A DNA stretch of 64,000 bases. Origin: Phymatolithon calcareum (lineage: Eukaryota > Rhodophyta > Florideophyceae > Hapalidiales). Location: NCBI GenBank assembly GCA_977006965.1, contig OZ345359.1, positions 2,790,001-2,854,000 on the forward strand. The letters run 5' to 3'. Made by a program: the position numbers and the translations under genes. Under the pieces are notes generated by a model, which searched no databases, was not told the DNA's origin, and worked only from the letters and a program-made list of their open reading frames with translations. This document shows positions 1-11,005 of the stretch, piece by piece (the first letter of the stretch is position 1; every line of letters starts with the position of its first letter).

Positions 1-144
1 ACCAAAATTTCAAACGCTCTCAAATCGACTCAGACCAGTCCACATACTCTCCCAACACCTTCCCCAACCTCTAAAACATGTTACAACGTCATCCCCGTCA
101 TGTCGGTGTCCCGCGTCTTCTTCGCCAGCGAGGTGACTACCTTG
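1..144 (+). repeat. Type C 144-bp unit (exemplar)
   Basis: This is the commonest form of the basic unit, with the phase chosen to start at ACCAAAATTTC. Its diagnostic block lies near positions 73-100 of the unit and contains CCTCTAAAACATGTTACAAC. In the open frame it reads TSKTCYNVIPV. In a second frame the same block contains a TAA stop. The unit has a run of about 41 bases without G on this strand (unit positions ~39-79). C units alternate with S or R units through most blocks. Confidence 0.9.
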
Positions 145-288
145 ACCAAAATTTCAAACGCTCTCAAATCGACTCAGACCAGTCCACATACTCTCCCAAC
201 ACCTTCCCCAACCTCTAAAACATGTTACAACGTCATCCCCGTCATGTCGGTGTCCCGCGTCTTCTTCGCCAGCGAGGTGACTACCTTG

Positions 289-432
289 ACCAAAATTTCA
301 AACGCTCTCAAATCGACTCAGACCAGTCCACATACTCTCCCAACACCTTCCCCAACATCAAAAACGTCTTTTGGACTCATCTCCGTCATGTCGGTGTCCC
401 GCGTCTTCTTCGCCAGCGAGGTGACTACCTTG
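289..432 (+). repeat. Type S 144-bp unit (exemplar)
   Basis: This is the alternate form of the basic unit. It matches type C except for a ~27-bp block that contains ACATCAAAAACGTCTTTTGG and a following TCTCC instead of CCCC. In the open frame it reads TSKTSFGLISV. The first three differing codons are synonymous (ACC/ACA, TCT/TCA, ACA/ACG) and the next ones are not. S usually sits between two C units, which makes a 288-bp dimer period. Confidence 0.9.
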
Positions 433-1584
433 ACCAAAATTTCAAACGCTCTCAAATCGACTCAGACCAGTCCACATACTCTCCCAACACCTTCCCCAAC
501 CTCTAAAACATGTTACAACGTCATCCCCGTCATGTCGGTGTCCCGCGTCTTCTTCGCCAGCGAGGTGACTACCTTGACCAAAATTTCAAACGCTCTCAAA
601 TCGACTCAGACCAGTCCACATACTCTCCCAACACCTTCCCCAACCTCTAAAACATGTTACAACGTCATCCCCGTCATGTCGGTGTCCCGCGTCTTCTTCG
701 CCAGCGAGGTGACTACCTTGACCAAAATTTCAAACGCTCTCAAATCGACTCAGACCAGTCCACATACTCTCCCAACACCTTCCCCAACATCAAAAACGTC
801 TTTTGGACTCATCTCCGTCATGTCGGTGTCCCGCGTCTTCTTCGCCAGCGAGGTGACTACCTTGACCAAAATTTCAAACGCTCTCAAATCGACTCAGACC
901 AGTCCACATACTCTCCCAACACCTTCCCCAACCTCTAAAACATGTTACAACGTCATCCCCGTCATGTCGGTGTCCCGCGTCTTCTTCGCCAGCGAGGTGA
1001 CTACCTTGACCAAAATTTCAAACGCTCTCAAATCGACTCAGACCAGTCCACATACTCTCCCAACACCTTCCCCAACCTCTAAAACATGTTACAACGTCAT
1101 CCCCGTCATGTCGGTGTCCCGCGTCTTCTTCGCCAGCGAGGTGACTACCTTGACCAAAATTTCAAACTCTCTCAAATCGACTCAGACCAGTCCACATACT
1201 CTCCCAACACCTTCCCCAACATCAAAAACGTCTTTTGGACTCATCTCCGTCATGTCGGTGTCCCGCGTCTTCTTCGCCAGCGAGGTGACTACCTTGACCA
1301 AAATTTCAAACGCTCTCAAATCGACTCAGACCAGTCCACATACTCTCCCAACACCTTCCCCAACCTCTAAAACATGTTACAACGTCATCCCCGTCATGTC
1401 GGTGTCCCGCGTCTTCTTCGCCAGCGAGGTGACTACCTTGACCAAAATTTCAAACGCTCTCAAATCGACTCAGACCAGTCCACATACTCTCCCAACACCT
1501 TCCCCAACCTCTAAAACATGTTACAACGTCATCCCCGTCATGTCGGTGTCCCGCGTCTTCTTCGCCAGCGAGGTGACTACCTTG

Positions 1585-1740
1585 ACCAAAATTTCAAACT
1601 CTCTCAAATCGACTCAGACCAGTCCACATACTCTCTCAACACCTTCTCCACCCTTCACAACCTGTTCAGAGCTTATCTTCGCCATGTACATTTCGTCTGC
1701 CGTCTTTGTGCATGGATTGTGGAGTCATAGACGACCTTGA
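1585..1740 (+). repeat. Terminal unit T, 156 bp (exemplar, FE sub-form)
   Basis: This is the last unit of each block. Its first ~60 bp match the standard unit, with GCT to TCT (NAL to NSL). It then diverges but still aligns: CTTATCTTCGCCATGTACAT corresponds to the GTCATCCCCGTCATGTCGGT part of the standard unit. The open frame closes with TGA at its last codon. Three sub-forms recur: FE (CCCTTCACAACC with CAGAGC), LE (CCCTTAACAACC with CAGAGC) and FA (CCCTTCACAACC with CAGCGC). A fourth combination has GTCGACATTCTC in place of GTCCACATACTC and is called the RHS change below. Confidence 0.85.
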
Positions 1741-2250
1741 CGACACTTTATTTGTTGTATACACCATGATCTCTTTCTGCACGTCCCATTCTGAGTCCAG
1801 ATTCGGGCTCAGCGTCGAATTTAAACTTCGGAATAGTCCCACCGTATCCCTTTTTCACTCCCACTCCACCTCCACCTTCAAGTCCGTCAAACTCTTGTAT
1901 ATCCTAGGTATATTCTTTCGTGACTTCTGGGTCCAAATGTGCCACTTACTCAAACAATCGACAAAATCCTATTTTGTCCATTTAAAACTGTTACTTCTGG
2001 GTCCGCGTTTTTGGCCTCTACAGGGCACCCCCTCCAAATGGCCTCTGTGCGCGGACCCAGAAGTAACAACCTGCGAAAACAGGCTGGAAACGCGGACCCA
2101 GAAGTAACAAACCTCCTCAGCGTCTTCCAATGGCAACCAAACGCCATAACCACTGTCCCATCATCTTTACCATCCTACTCCACATGTTTTCCGGTCATCA
2201 TCGTCATGTTTGTGTCCCGCGTCCTCCCTCCCGAGAGGGAGACTACCTTG
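1741..2250 (+). repeat. Type A inter-block spacer, 510 bp (exemplar)
   Basis: The spacer lies between a T unit and the next first unit. Type A has CTCTTTCTGCACG and GAATTTAAACTTCGG, which makes it 1 bp longer than type B. Within it are a C/T-rich stretch (1855-1885), the inverted-repeat core (1990-2108) and, at its right end, a half unit matching the standard unit (GTCATCATCGTCATGTTTGT compared with GTCATCCCCGTCATGTCGGT). Type A spacers precede blocks 2, 3, 16, 18, 20, 22, 23 and 26 only. Blocks 2 and 3 have TTTTGTCCATTT where all later blocks have TTTTGGCCATTT. Confidence 0.85.
1990..2108. repeat. Inverted-repeat core of the spacer (exemplar of 37 copies)
   Basis: The 18-bp motif GTTACTTCTGGGTCCGCG starts at 1990 on the + strand and recurs inverted ending at 2067 and again ending at 2108. 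A partial fourth copy (GACTTCTGGGTCC) lies at 1922-1934. The outer pair matches over about 22 bp, so the stretch can form alternative hairpins. GGCCTCT is also repeated directly inside. The arrangement resembles a small non-autonomous element with terminal inverted repeats, but no convincing target duplication is visible. Other copies start at 3376, 5049, 6002, 7675, 8628, 9581, 11254, 13215, 14600, 16273, 18234, 19619, 21004, 22678, 24063, 25737, 27122, 29084, 29893, 30991, 32809, 33618, 34715, 35525, 37198, 39303, 41408, 43369, 45330, 50171, 52132, 53373, 55190, 56287, 57960 and 59201. The copy at 53373 has GCTAC for GTTAC, which weakens one arm. Confidence 0.85.
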
Positions 2251-2394
2251 ACCAAAATTTCAAACGCTCTCAAATCGACTCAGACCAGTCCACATACTCT
2301 CCCAACACCTTCCCCAACATCAAGAACGTCTTTTGAACTCATCTCCGTCATGTCGGTGTCCCGCGTCTTCTTCGCCAGCGAGGTGACTACCTTG
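2251..2394 (+). repeat. Type E 144-bp unit, first unit of a block (exemplar)
   Basis: This is the position-specific form found directly after the spacer in most blocks. It equals the S form with AAA to AGA and GGA to GAA, reading TSRTSFELISV. The GAA change turns TGG into a TGA stop in the second open frame. Five complete blocks (3, 5, 25, 29 and 30) start with a C unit instead. Confidence 0.85.
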
Positions 2395-2538
2395 ACCAAA
2401 ATTTCAAACGCTCTCAAATCGACTCAGACCAGTCCACATACTCTCCCAACACCTTCCCCAACATCAAGAACGTCTTTTGGACTCATCTCCGTCATGTCGG
2501 TGTCCCGCGTCTTCTTCGCCAGCGAGGTGACTACCTTG
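2395..2538 (+). repeat. Type R 144-bp unit (exemplar)
   Basis: This is an intermediate form with AGA as in E and GGA as in S, reading TSRTSFGLISV. Across the array it prefers the third position of a block (order E-C-R-C-S-C-C-T). Here it is in second position. Confidence 0.85.
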
Positions 2539-3126
2539 ACCAAAATTTCAAACGCTCTCAAATCGACTCAGACCAGTCCACATACTCTCCCAACACCTTC
2601 CCCAACCTCTAAAACATGTTACAACGTCATCCCCGTCATGTCGGTGTCCCGCGTCTTCTTCGCCAGCGAGGTGACTACCTTGACCAAAATTTCAAACGCT
2701 CTCAAATCGACTCAGACCAGTCCACATACTCTCCCAACACCTTCCCCAACCTCTAAAACATGTTACAACGTCATCCCCGTCATGTCGGTGTCCCGCGTCT
2801 TCTTCGCCAGCGAGGTGACTACCTTGACCAAAATTTCAAACGCTCTCAAATCGACTCAGACCAGTCCACATACTCTCCCAACACCTTCCCCAACCTCTAA
2901 AACATGTTACAACGTCATCCCCGTCATGTCGGTGTCCCGCGTCTTCTTCGCCAGCGAGGTGACTACCTTGACCAAAATTTCAAACTCTCTCAAATCGACT
3001 CAGACCAGTCCACATACTCTCTCAACACCTTCTCCACCCTTCACAACCTGTTCAGAGCTTATCTTCGCCATGTACATTTCGTCTGCCGTCTTTGTGCATG
3101 GATTGTGGAGTCATAGACGACCTTGA

Positions 3127-4800
3127 CGACACTTTATTTGTTGTATACACCATGATCTCTTTCTGCACGTCCCATTCTGAGTCCAGATTCGGGCTCAGCG
3201 TCGAATTTAAACTTCAGAATAGTCCCACCGTATCCCTTTTTCACTCCCACTCCACCTCCACCTTCAAGTCCGTCAAACTCTTGTATATCCTAGGTATATT
3301 CTTTCGTGACTTCTGGGTCCAAATGTGCCACTTACTCAAACAATCGACAAAATCCTATTTTGTCCATTTAAAACTGTTACTTCTGGGTCCGCGTTTTTGG
3401 CCTCTACAGGGCACCCCCTCCAAATGGCCTCTGTGCGCGGACCCAGAAGTAACAACCTGCGAAAACAGGCTGGAAACGCGGACCCAGAAGTAACAAACCT
3501 CCTCAGCGTCTTCCAATGGCAACCAAACGCCATAACCACTGTCCCATCATCTTTACCATCCTACTCCACATGTTTTCCGGTCATCATCGTCATGTTTGTG
3601 TCCCGCGTCCTCCCTCCCGAGAGGGAGACTACCTTGACCAAAATTTCAAACGCTCTCAAATCGACTCAGACCAGTCCACATACTCTCCCAACACCTTCCC
3701 CAACCTCTAAAACATGTTACAACGTCATCCCCGTCATGTCGGTGTCCCGCGTCTTCTTCGCCAGCGAGGTGACTACCTTGACCAAAATTTCAAACGCTCT
3801 CAAATCGACTCAGACCAGTCCACATACTCTCCCAACACCTTCCCCAACATCAAGAACGTCTTTTGGACTCATCTCCGTCATGTCGGTGTCCCGCGTCTTC
3901 TTCGCCAGCGAGGTGACTACCTTGACCAAAATTTCAAACGCTCTCAAATCGACTCAGACCAGTCCACATACTCTCCCAACACCTTCCCCAACCTCTAAAA
4001 CATGTTACAACGTCATCCCCGTCATGTCGGTGTCCCGCGTCTTCTTCGCCAGCGAGGTGACTACCTTGACCAAAATTTCAAACGCTCTCAAATCGACTCA
4101 GACCAGTCCACATACTCTCCCAACACCTTCCCCAACATCAAAAACGTCTTTTGGACTCATCTCCGTCATGTCGGTGTCCCGCGTCTTCTTCGCCAGCGAG
4201 GTGACTACCTTGACCAAAATTTCAAACGCTCTCAAATCGACTCAGACCAGTCCACATACTCTCCCAACACCTTCCCCAACCTCTAAAACATGTTACAACG
4301 TCATCCCCGTCATGTCGGTGTCCCGCGTCTTCTTCGCCAGCGAGGTGACTACCTTGACCAAAATTTCAAACGCTCTCAAATCGACTCAGACCAGTCCACA
4401 TACTCTCCCAACACCTTCCCCAACCTCTAAAACATGTTACAACGTCATCCCCGTCATGTCGGTGTCCCGCGTCTTCTTCGCCAGCGAGGTGACTACCTTG
4501 ACCAAAATTTCAAACGCTCTCAAATCGACTCAGACCAGTCCACATACTCTCCCAACACCTTCCCCAACCTCTAAAACATGTTACAACGTCATCCCCGTCA
4601 TGTCGGTGTCCCGCGTCTTCTTCGCCAGCGAGGTGACTACCTTGACCAAAATTTCAAACTCTCTCAAATCGACTCAGACCAGTCCACATACTCTCTCAAC
4701 ACCTTCTCCACCCTTAACAACCTGTTCAGAGCTTATCTTCGCCATGTACATTTCGTCTGCCGTCTTTGTGCATGGATTGTGGAGTCATAGACGACCTTGA
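3127..4800 (+). repeat. Higher-order block 3 (1674 bp)
   Basis: Type A spacer with a private CTTCAGAATAG, then C-R-C-S-C-C-C-T. T is LE. The first unit is C instead of E. The unit order is the same as block 5. Confidence 0.9.
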
Positions 4801-5309
4801 CGACACTTTATTTGTTGTATACACCATGATCTCTTACTGCACGTCCCATTCTGAGTCCAGATTCGGGCTCAGCGTCGAATTTCACTTCGGAATAGTCCCA
4901 CCGTATCCCTTTTTCACTCCCACTCCACCTCCACCTTCAAGTCCGTCAAACTCTTGTATATCCTAGGTATATTCTTTCGTGACTTCTGGGTCCAAATGTG
5001 CCACTTACTCAAACAATCGACAAAATCCTATTTTGGCCATTTAAAACTGTTACTTCTGGGTCCGCGTTTTTGGCCTCTACAGGGCACCCCCTCCAAATGG
5101 CCTCTGTGCGCGGACCCAGAAGTAACAACCTGCGAAAACAGGCTGGAAACGCGGACCCAGAAGTAACAAACCTCCTCAGCGTCTTCCAATGGCAACCAAA
5201 CGCCATAACCACTGTCCCATCATCTTTACCATCCTACTCCACATGTTTTCCGGTCATCATCGTCATGTTTGTGTCCCGCGTCCTCCCTCCCGAGAGGGAG
5301 ACTACCTTG
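4801..5309 (+). repeat. Type B inter-block spacer, 509 bp (exemplar)
   Basis: This is the commoner spacer form. It has CTCTTACTGCACG and GAATTTCACTTCGG. A sub-form (B-FR) has ATTCAGGCTC instead of ATTCGGGCTC and occurs in blocks 25, 29, 31, 32, 33, 36 and 37. The inverted-repeat core and the flanking half unit are the same as in type A. No gene is visible in it. The short open frames of 66-70 codons on both strands recur only because the sequence recurs. Confidence 0.85.
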
Positions 5310-5753
5310 ACCAAAATTTCAAACGCTCTCAAATCGACTCAGACCAGTCCACATACTCTCCCAACACCTTCCCCAACATCAAGAACGTCTTTTGAACTCA
5401 TCTCCGTCATGTCGGTGTCCCGCGTCTTCTTCGCCAGCGAGGTGACTACCTTGACCAAAATTTCAAACGCTCTCAAATCGACTCAGACCAGTCCACATAC
5501 TCTCCCAACACCTTCCCCAACCTCTAAAACATGTTACAACGTCATCCCCGTCATGTCGGTGTCCCGCGTCTTCTTCGCCAGCGAGGTGACTACCTTGACC
5601 AAAATTTCAAACTCTCTCAAATCGACTCAGACCAGTCCACATACTCTCTCAACACCTTCTCCACCCTTCACAACCTGTTCAGCGCTTATCTTCGCCATGT
5701 ACATTTCGTCTGCCGTCTTTGTGCATGGATTGTGGAGTCATAGACGACCTTGA
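4801..5753 (+). repeat. Higher-order block 4 (953 bp)
   Basis: Type B spacer, then E-C-T. T is FA. Confidence 0.9.
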
Positions 5754-7426
5754 CGACACTTTATTTGTTGTATACACCATGATCTCTTACTGCACGTCCC
5801 ATTCTGAGTCCAGATTCGGGCTCAGCGTCGAATTTCACTTCGGAATAGTCCCACCGTATCCCTTTTTCACTCCCACTCCACCTCCACCTTCAAGTCCGTC
5901 AAACTCTTGTATATCCTAGGTATATTCTTTCGTGACTTCTGGGTCCAAATGTGCCACTTACTCAAACAATCGACAAAATCCTATTTTGGCCATTTAAAAC
6001 TGTTACTTCTGGGTCCGCGTTTTTGGCCTCTACAGGGCACCCCCTCCAAATGGCCTCTGTGCGCGGACCCAGAAGTAACAACCTGCGAAAACAGGCTGGA
6101 AACGCGGACCCAGAAGTAACAAACCTCCTCAGCGTCTTCCAATGGCAACCAAACGCCATAACCACTGTCCCATCATCTTTACCATCCTACTCCACATGTT
6201 TTCCGGTCATCATCGTCATGTTTGTGTCCCGCGTCCTCCCTCCCGAGAGGGAGACTACCTTGACCAAAATTTCAAACGCTCTCAAATCGACTCAGACCAG
6301 TCCACATACTCTCCCAACACCTTCCCCAACCTCTAAAACATGTTACAACGTCATCCCCGTCATGTCGGTGTCCCGCGTCTTCTTCGCCAGCGAGGTGACT
6401 ACCTTGACCAAAATTTCAAACGCTCTCAAATCGACTCAGACCAGTCCACATACTCTCCCAACACCTTCCCCAACATCAAGAACGTCTTTTGGACTCATCT
6501 CCGTCATGTCGGTGTCCCGCGTCTTCTTCGCCAGCGAGGTGACTACCTTGACCAAAATTTCAAACGCTCTCAAATCGACTCAGACCAGTCCACATACTCT
6601 CCCAACACCTTCCCCAACCTCTAAAACATGTTACAACGTCATCCCCGTCATGTCGGTGTCCCGCGTCTTCTTCGCCAGCGAGGTGACTACCTTGACCAAA
6701 ATTTCAAACGCTCTCAAATCGACTCAGACCAGTCCACATACTCTCCCAACACCTTCCCCAACATCAAAAACGTCTTTTGGACTCATCTCCGTCATGTCGG
6801 TGTCCCGCGTCTTCTTCGCCAGCGAGGTGACTACCTTGACCAAAATTTCAAACGCTCTCAAATCGACTCAGACCAGTCCACATACTCTCCCAACACCTTC
6901 CCCAACCTCTAAAACATGTTACAACGTCATCCCCGTCATGTCGGTGTCCCGCGTCTTCTTCGCCAGCGAGGTGACTACCTTGACCAAAATTTCAAACGCT
7001 CTCAAATCGACTCAGACCAGTCCACATACTCTCCCAACACCTTCCCCAACCTCTAAAACATGTTACAACGTCATCCCCGTCATGTCGGTGTCCCGCGTCT
7101 TCTTCGCCAGCGAGGTGACTACCTTGACCAAAATTTCAAACGCTCTCAAATCGACTCAGACCAGTCCACATACTCTCCCAACACCTTCCCCAACCTCTAA
7201 AACATGTTACAACGTCATCCCCGTCATGTCGGTGTCCCGCGTCTTCTTCGCCAGCGAGGTGACTACCTTGACCAAAATTTCAAACTCTCTCAAATCGACT
7301 CAGACCAGTCCACATACTCTCTCAACACCTTCTCCACCCTTAACAACCTGTTCAGAGCTTATCTTCGCCATGTACATTTCGTCTGCCGTCTTTGTGCATG
7401 GATTGTGGAGTCATAGACGACCTTGA
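5754..7426 (+). repeat. Higher-order block 5 (1673 bp)
   Basis: Type B spacer, then C-R-C-S-C-C-C-T. T is LE. Blocks 5-6 repeat the layout of blocks 3-4. Confidence 0.9.
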
Positions 7427-8379
7427 CGACACTTTATTTGTTGTATACACCATGATCTCTTACTGCACGTCCCATTCTGAGTCCAGATTCGGGCTCAGCG
7501 TCGAATTTCACTTCGGAATAGTCCCACCGTATCCCTTTTTCACTCCCACTCCACCTCCACCTTCAAGTCCGTCAAACTCTTGTATATCCTAGGTATATTC
7601 TTTCGTGACTTCTGGGTCCAAATGTGCCACTTACTCAAACAATCGACAAAATCCTATTTTGGCCATTTAAAACTGTTACTTCTGGGTCCGCGTTTTTGGC
7701 CTCTACAGGGCACCCCCTCCAAATGGCCTCTGTGCGCGGACCCAGAAGTAACAACCTGCGAAAACAGGCTGGAAACGCGGACCCAGAAGTAACAAACCTC
7801 CTCAGCGTCTTCCAATGGCAACCAAACGCCATAACCACTGTCCCATCATCTTTACCATCCTACTCCACATGTTTTCCGGTCATCATCGTCATGTTTGTGT
7901 CCCGCGTCCTCCCTCCCGAGAGGGAGACTACCTTGACCAAAATTTCAAACGCTCTCAAATCGACTCAGACCAGTCCACATACTCTCCCAACACCTTCCCC
8001 AACATCAAGAACGTCTTTTGAACTCATCTCCGTCATGTCGGTGTCCCGCGTCTTCTTCGCCAGCGAGGTGACTACCTTGACCAAAATTTCAAACGCTCTC
8101 AAATCGACTCAGACCAGTCCACATACTCTCCCAACACCTTCCCCAACCTCTAAAACATGTTACAACGTCATCCCCGTCATGTCGGTGTCCCGCGTCTTCT
8201 TCGCCAGCGAGGTGACTACCTTGACCAAAATTTCAAACTCTCTCAAATCGACTCAGACCAGTCCACATACTCTCTCAACACCTTCTCCACCCTTCACAAC
8301 CTGTTCAGAGCTTATCTTCGCCATGTACATTTCGTCTGCCGTCTTTGTGCATGGATTGTGGAGTCATAGACGACCTTGA
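7427..8379 (+). repeat. Higher-order block 6 (953 bp)
   Basis: Type B spacer, then E-C-T. T is FE, here followed by a type B spacer, which breaks the usual FE to A pairing. Confidence 0.9.
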
Positions 8380-9332
8380 CGACACTTTATTTGTTGTATA
8401 CACCATGATCTCTTACTGCACGTCCCATTCTGAGTCCAGATTCGGGCTCAGCGTCGAATTTCACTTCGGAATAGTCCCACCGTATCCCTTTTTCACTCCC
8501 ACTCCACCTCCACCTTCAAGTCCGTCAAACTCTTGTATATCCTAGGTATATTCTTTCGTGACTTCTGGGTCCAAATGTGCCACTTACTCAAACAATCGAC
8601 AAAATCCTATTTTGGCCATTTAAAACTGTTACTTCTGGGTCCGCGTTTTTGGCCTCTACAGGGCACCCCCTCCAAATGGCCTCTGTGCGCGGACCCAGAA
8701 GTAACAACCTGCGAAAACAGGCTGGAAACGCGGACCCAGAAGTAACAAACCTCCTCAGCGTCTTCCAATGGCAACCAAACGCCATAACCACTGTCCCATC
8801 ATCTTTACCATCCTACTCCACATGTTTTCCGGTCATCATCGTCATGTTTGTGTCCCGCGTCCTCCCTCCCGAGAGGGAGACTACCTTGACCAAAATTTCA
8901 AACGCTCTCAAATCGACTCAGACCAGTCCACATACTCTCCCAACACCTTCCCCAACATCAAGAACGTCTTTTGAACTCATCTCCGTCATGTCGGTGTCCC
9001 GCGTCTTCTTCGCCAGCGAGGTGACTACCTTGACCAAAATTTCAAACGCTCTCAAATCGACTCAGACCAGTCCACATACTCTCCCAACACCTTCCCCAAC
9101 CTCTAAAACATGTTACAACGTCATCCCCGTCATGTCGGTGTCCCGCGTCTTCTTCGCCAGCGAGGTGACTACCTTGACCAAAATTTCAAACTCTCTCAAA
9201 TCGACTCAGACCAGTCCACATACTCTCTCAACACCTTCTCCACCCTTAACAACCTGTTCAGAGCTTATCTTCGCCATGTACATTTCGTCTGCCGTCTTTG
9301 TGCATGGATTGTGGAGTCATAGACGACCTTGA
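8380..9332 (+). repeat. Higher-order block 7 (953 bp)
   Basis: Type B spacer, then E-C-T. T is LE. Confidence 0.9.
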
Positions 9333-11005
9333 CGACACTTTATTTGTTGTATACACCATGATCTCTTACTGCACGTCCCATTCTGAGTCCAGATTCGGGC
9401 TCAGCGTCGAATTTCACTTCGGAATAGTCCCACCGTATCCCTTTTTCACTCCCACTCCACCTCCACCTTCAAGTCCGTCAAACTCTTGTATATCCTAGGT
9501 ATATTCTTTCGTGACTTCTGGGTCCAAATGTGCCACTTACTCAAACAATCGACAAAATCCTATTTTGGCCATTTAAAACTGTTACTTCTGGGTCCGCGTT
9601 TTTGGCCTCTACAGGGCACCCCCTCCAAATGGCCTCTGTGCGCGGACCCAGAAGTAACAACCTGCGAAAACAGGCTGGAAACGCGGACCCAGAAGTAACA
9701 AACCTCCTCAGCGTCTTCCAATGGCAACCAAACGCCATAACCACTGTCCCATCATCTTTACCATCCTACTCCACATGTTTTCCGGTCATCATCGTCATGT
9801 TTGTGTCCCGCGTCCTCCCTCCCGAGAGGGAGACTACCTTGACCAAAATTTCAAACGCTCTCAAATCGACTCAGACCAGTCCACATACTCTCCCAACACC
9901 TTCCCCAACATCAAGAACGTCTTTTGAACTCATCTCCGTCATGTCGGTGTCCCGCGTCTTCTTCGCCAGCGAGGTGACTACCTTGACCAAAATTTCAAAC
10001 GCTCTCAAATCGACTCAGACCAGTCCACATACTCTCCCAACACCTTCCCCAACCTCTAAAACATGTTACAACGTCATCCCCGTCATGTCGGTGTCCCGCG
10101 TCTTCTTCGCCAGCGAGGTGACTACCTTGACCAAAATTTCAAACGCTCTCAAATCGACTCAGACCAGTCCACATACTCTCCCAACACCTTCCCCAACATC
10201 AAGAACGTCTTTTGGACTCATCTCCGTCATGTCGGTGTCCCGCGTCTTCTTCGCCAGCGAGGTGACTACCTTGACCAAAATTTCAAACGCTCTCAAATCG
10301 ACTCAGACCAGTCCACATACTCTCCCAACACCTTCCCCAACCTCTAAAACATGTTACAACGTCATCCCCGTCATGTCGGTGTCCCGCGTCTTCTTCGCCA
10401 GCGAGGTGACTACCTTGACCAAAATTTCAAACGCTCTCAAATCGACTCAGACCAGTCCACATACTCTCCCAACACCTTCCCCAACATCAAAAACGTCTTT
10501 TGGACTCATCTCCGTCATGTCGGTGTCCCGCGTCTTCTTCGCCAGCGAGGTGACTACCTTGACCAAAATTTCAAACGCTCTCAAATCGACTCAGACCAGT
10601 CCACATACTCTCCCAACACCTTCCCCAACCTCTAAAACATGTTACAACGTCATCCCCGTCATGTCGGTGTCCCGCGTCTTCTTCGCCAGCGAGGTGACTA
10701 CCTTGACCAAAATTTCAAACGCTCTCAAATCGACTCAGACCAGTCCACATACTCTCCCAACACCTTCCCCAACCTCTAAAACATGTTACAACGTCATCCC
10801 CGTCATGTCGGTGTCCCGCGTCTTCTTCGCCAGCGAGGTGACTACCTTGACCAAAATTTCAAACTCTCTCAAATCGACTCAGACCAGTCCACATACTCTC
10901 TCAACACCTTCTCCACCCTTCACAACCTGTTCAGCGCTTATCTTCGCCATGTACATTTCGTCTGCCGTCTTTGTGCATGGATTGTGGAGTCATAGACGAC
11001 CTTGA
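9333..11005 (+). repeat. Higher-order block 8 (1673 bp)
   Basis: Type B spacer, then E-C-R-C-S-C-C-T. T is FA. First block of the 5019-bp super-repeat, copy 1. Confidence 0.9.

Larger units (their letters stand above)
1..1740 (+). repeat. Higher-order block 1 (left end cut by window)
   Basis: Twelve units are visible, in order C-C-S-C-C-S-C-C-S-C-C-T. T is FE. The repeating triplet C-C-S (432 bp) is unlike the C/S dimer order of later blocks. The third S unit carries the NSL change otherwise typical of T. Confidence 0.9.
1741..3126 (+). repeat. Higher-order block 2 (1386 bp)
   Basis: Type A spacer, then E-R-C-C-C-T. T is FE. The spacer has the GTCCATTT form shared only with block 3. Confidence 0.9.

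Noticed and set aside
222-506. 94-codon frame starting MLQRHPRHV, repeated many times
   Set aside because: It is the second frame of a C-S unit pair, closed by TAA in C and by TGA in E. It is a shadow of the repeat.
100-1740. Tandem-repeat surface protein or antigen gene
   Set aside because: The frame is open only because the unit is 48 codons long without a stop. There is no signal peptide or unique N-terminus, variants are mostly non-synonymous, and later copies contain stops.
2080-2100. CENP-B box
   Set aside because: GGCTGGAAACGCGGA in the spacer resembles the right half of the box, but the essential TTCG on the left is missing and an extra C interrupts the CGGG.
1706-2107. 133-codon frame across T and the type A spacer
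   Set aside because: It exists only where the 1-bp longer type A spacer keeps the frame. In type B it breaks into two short frames. There are no protein features.
1950-2153. 67-codon minus-strand frame in each spacer
   Set aside because: It reads through the inverted-repeat core, which gives similar peptides on both strands, and recurs only with the repeat.
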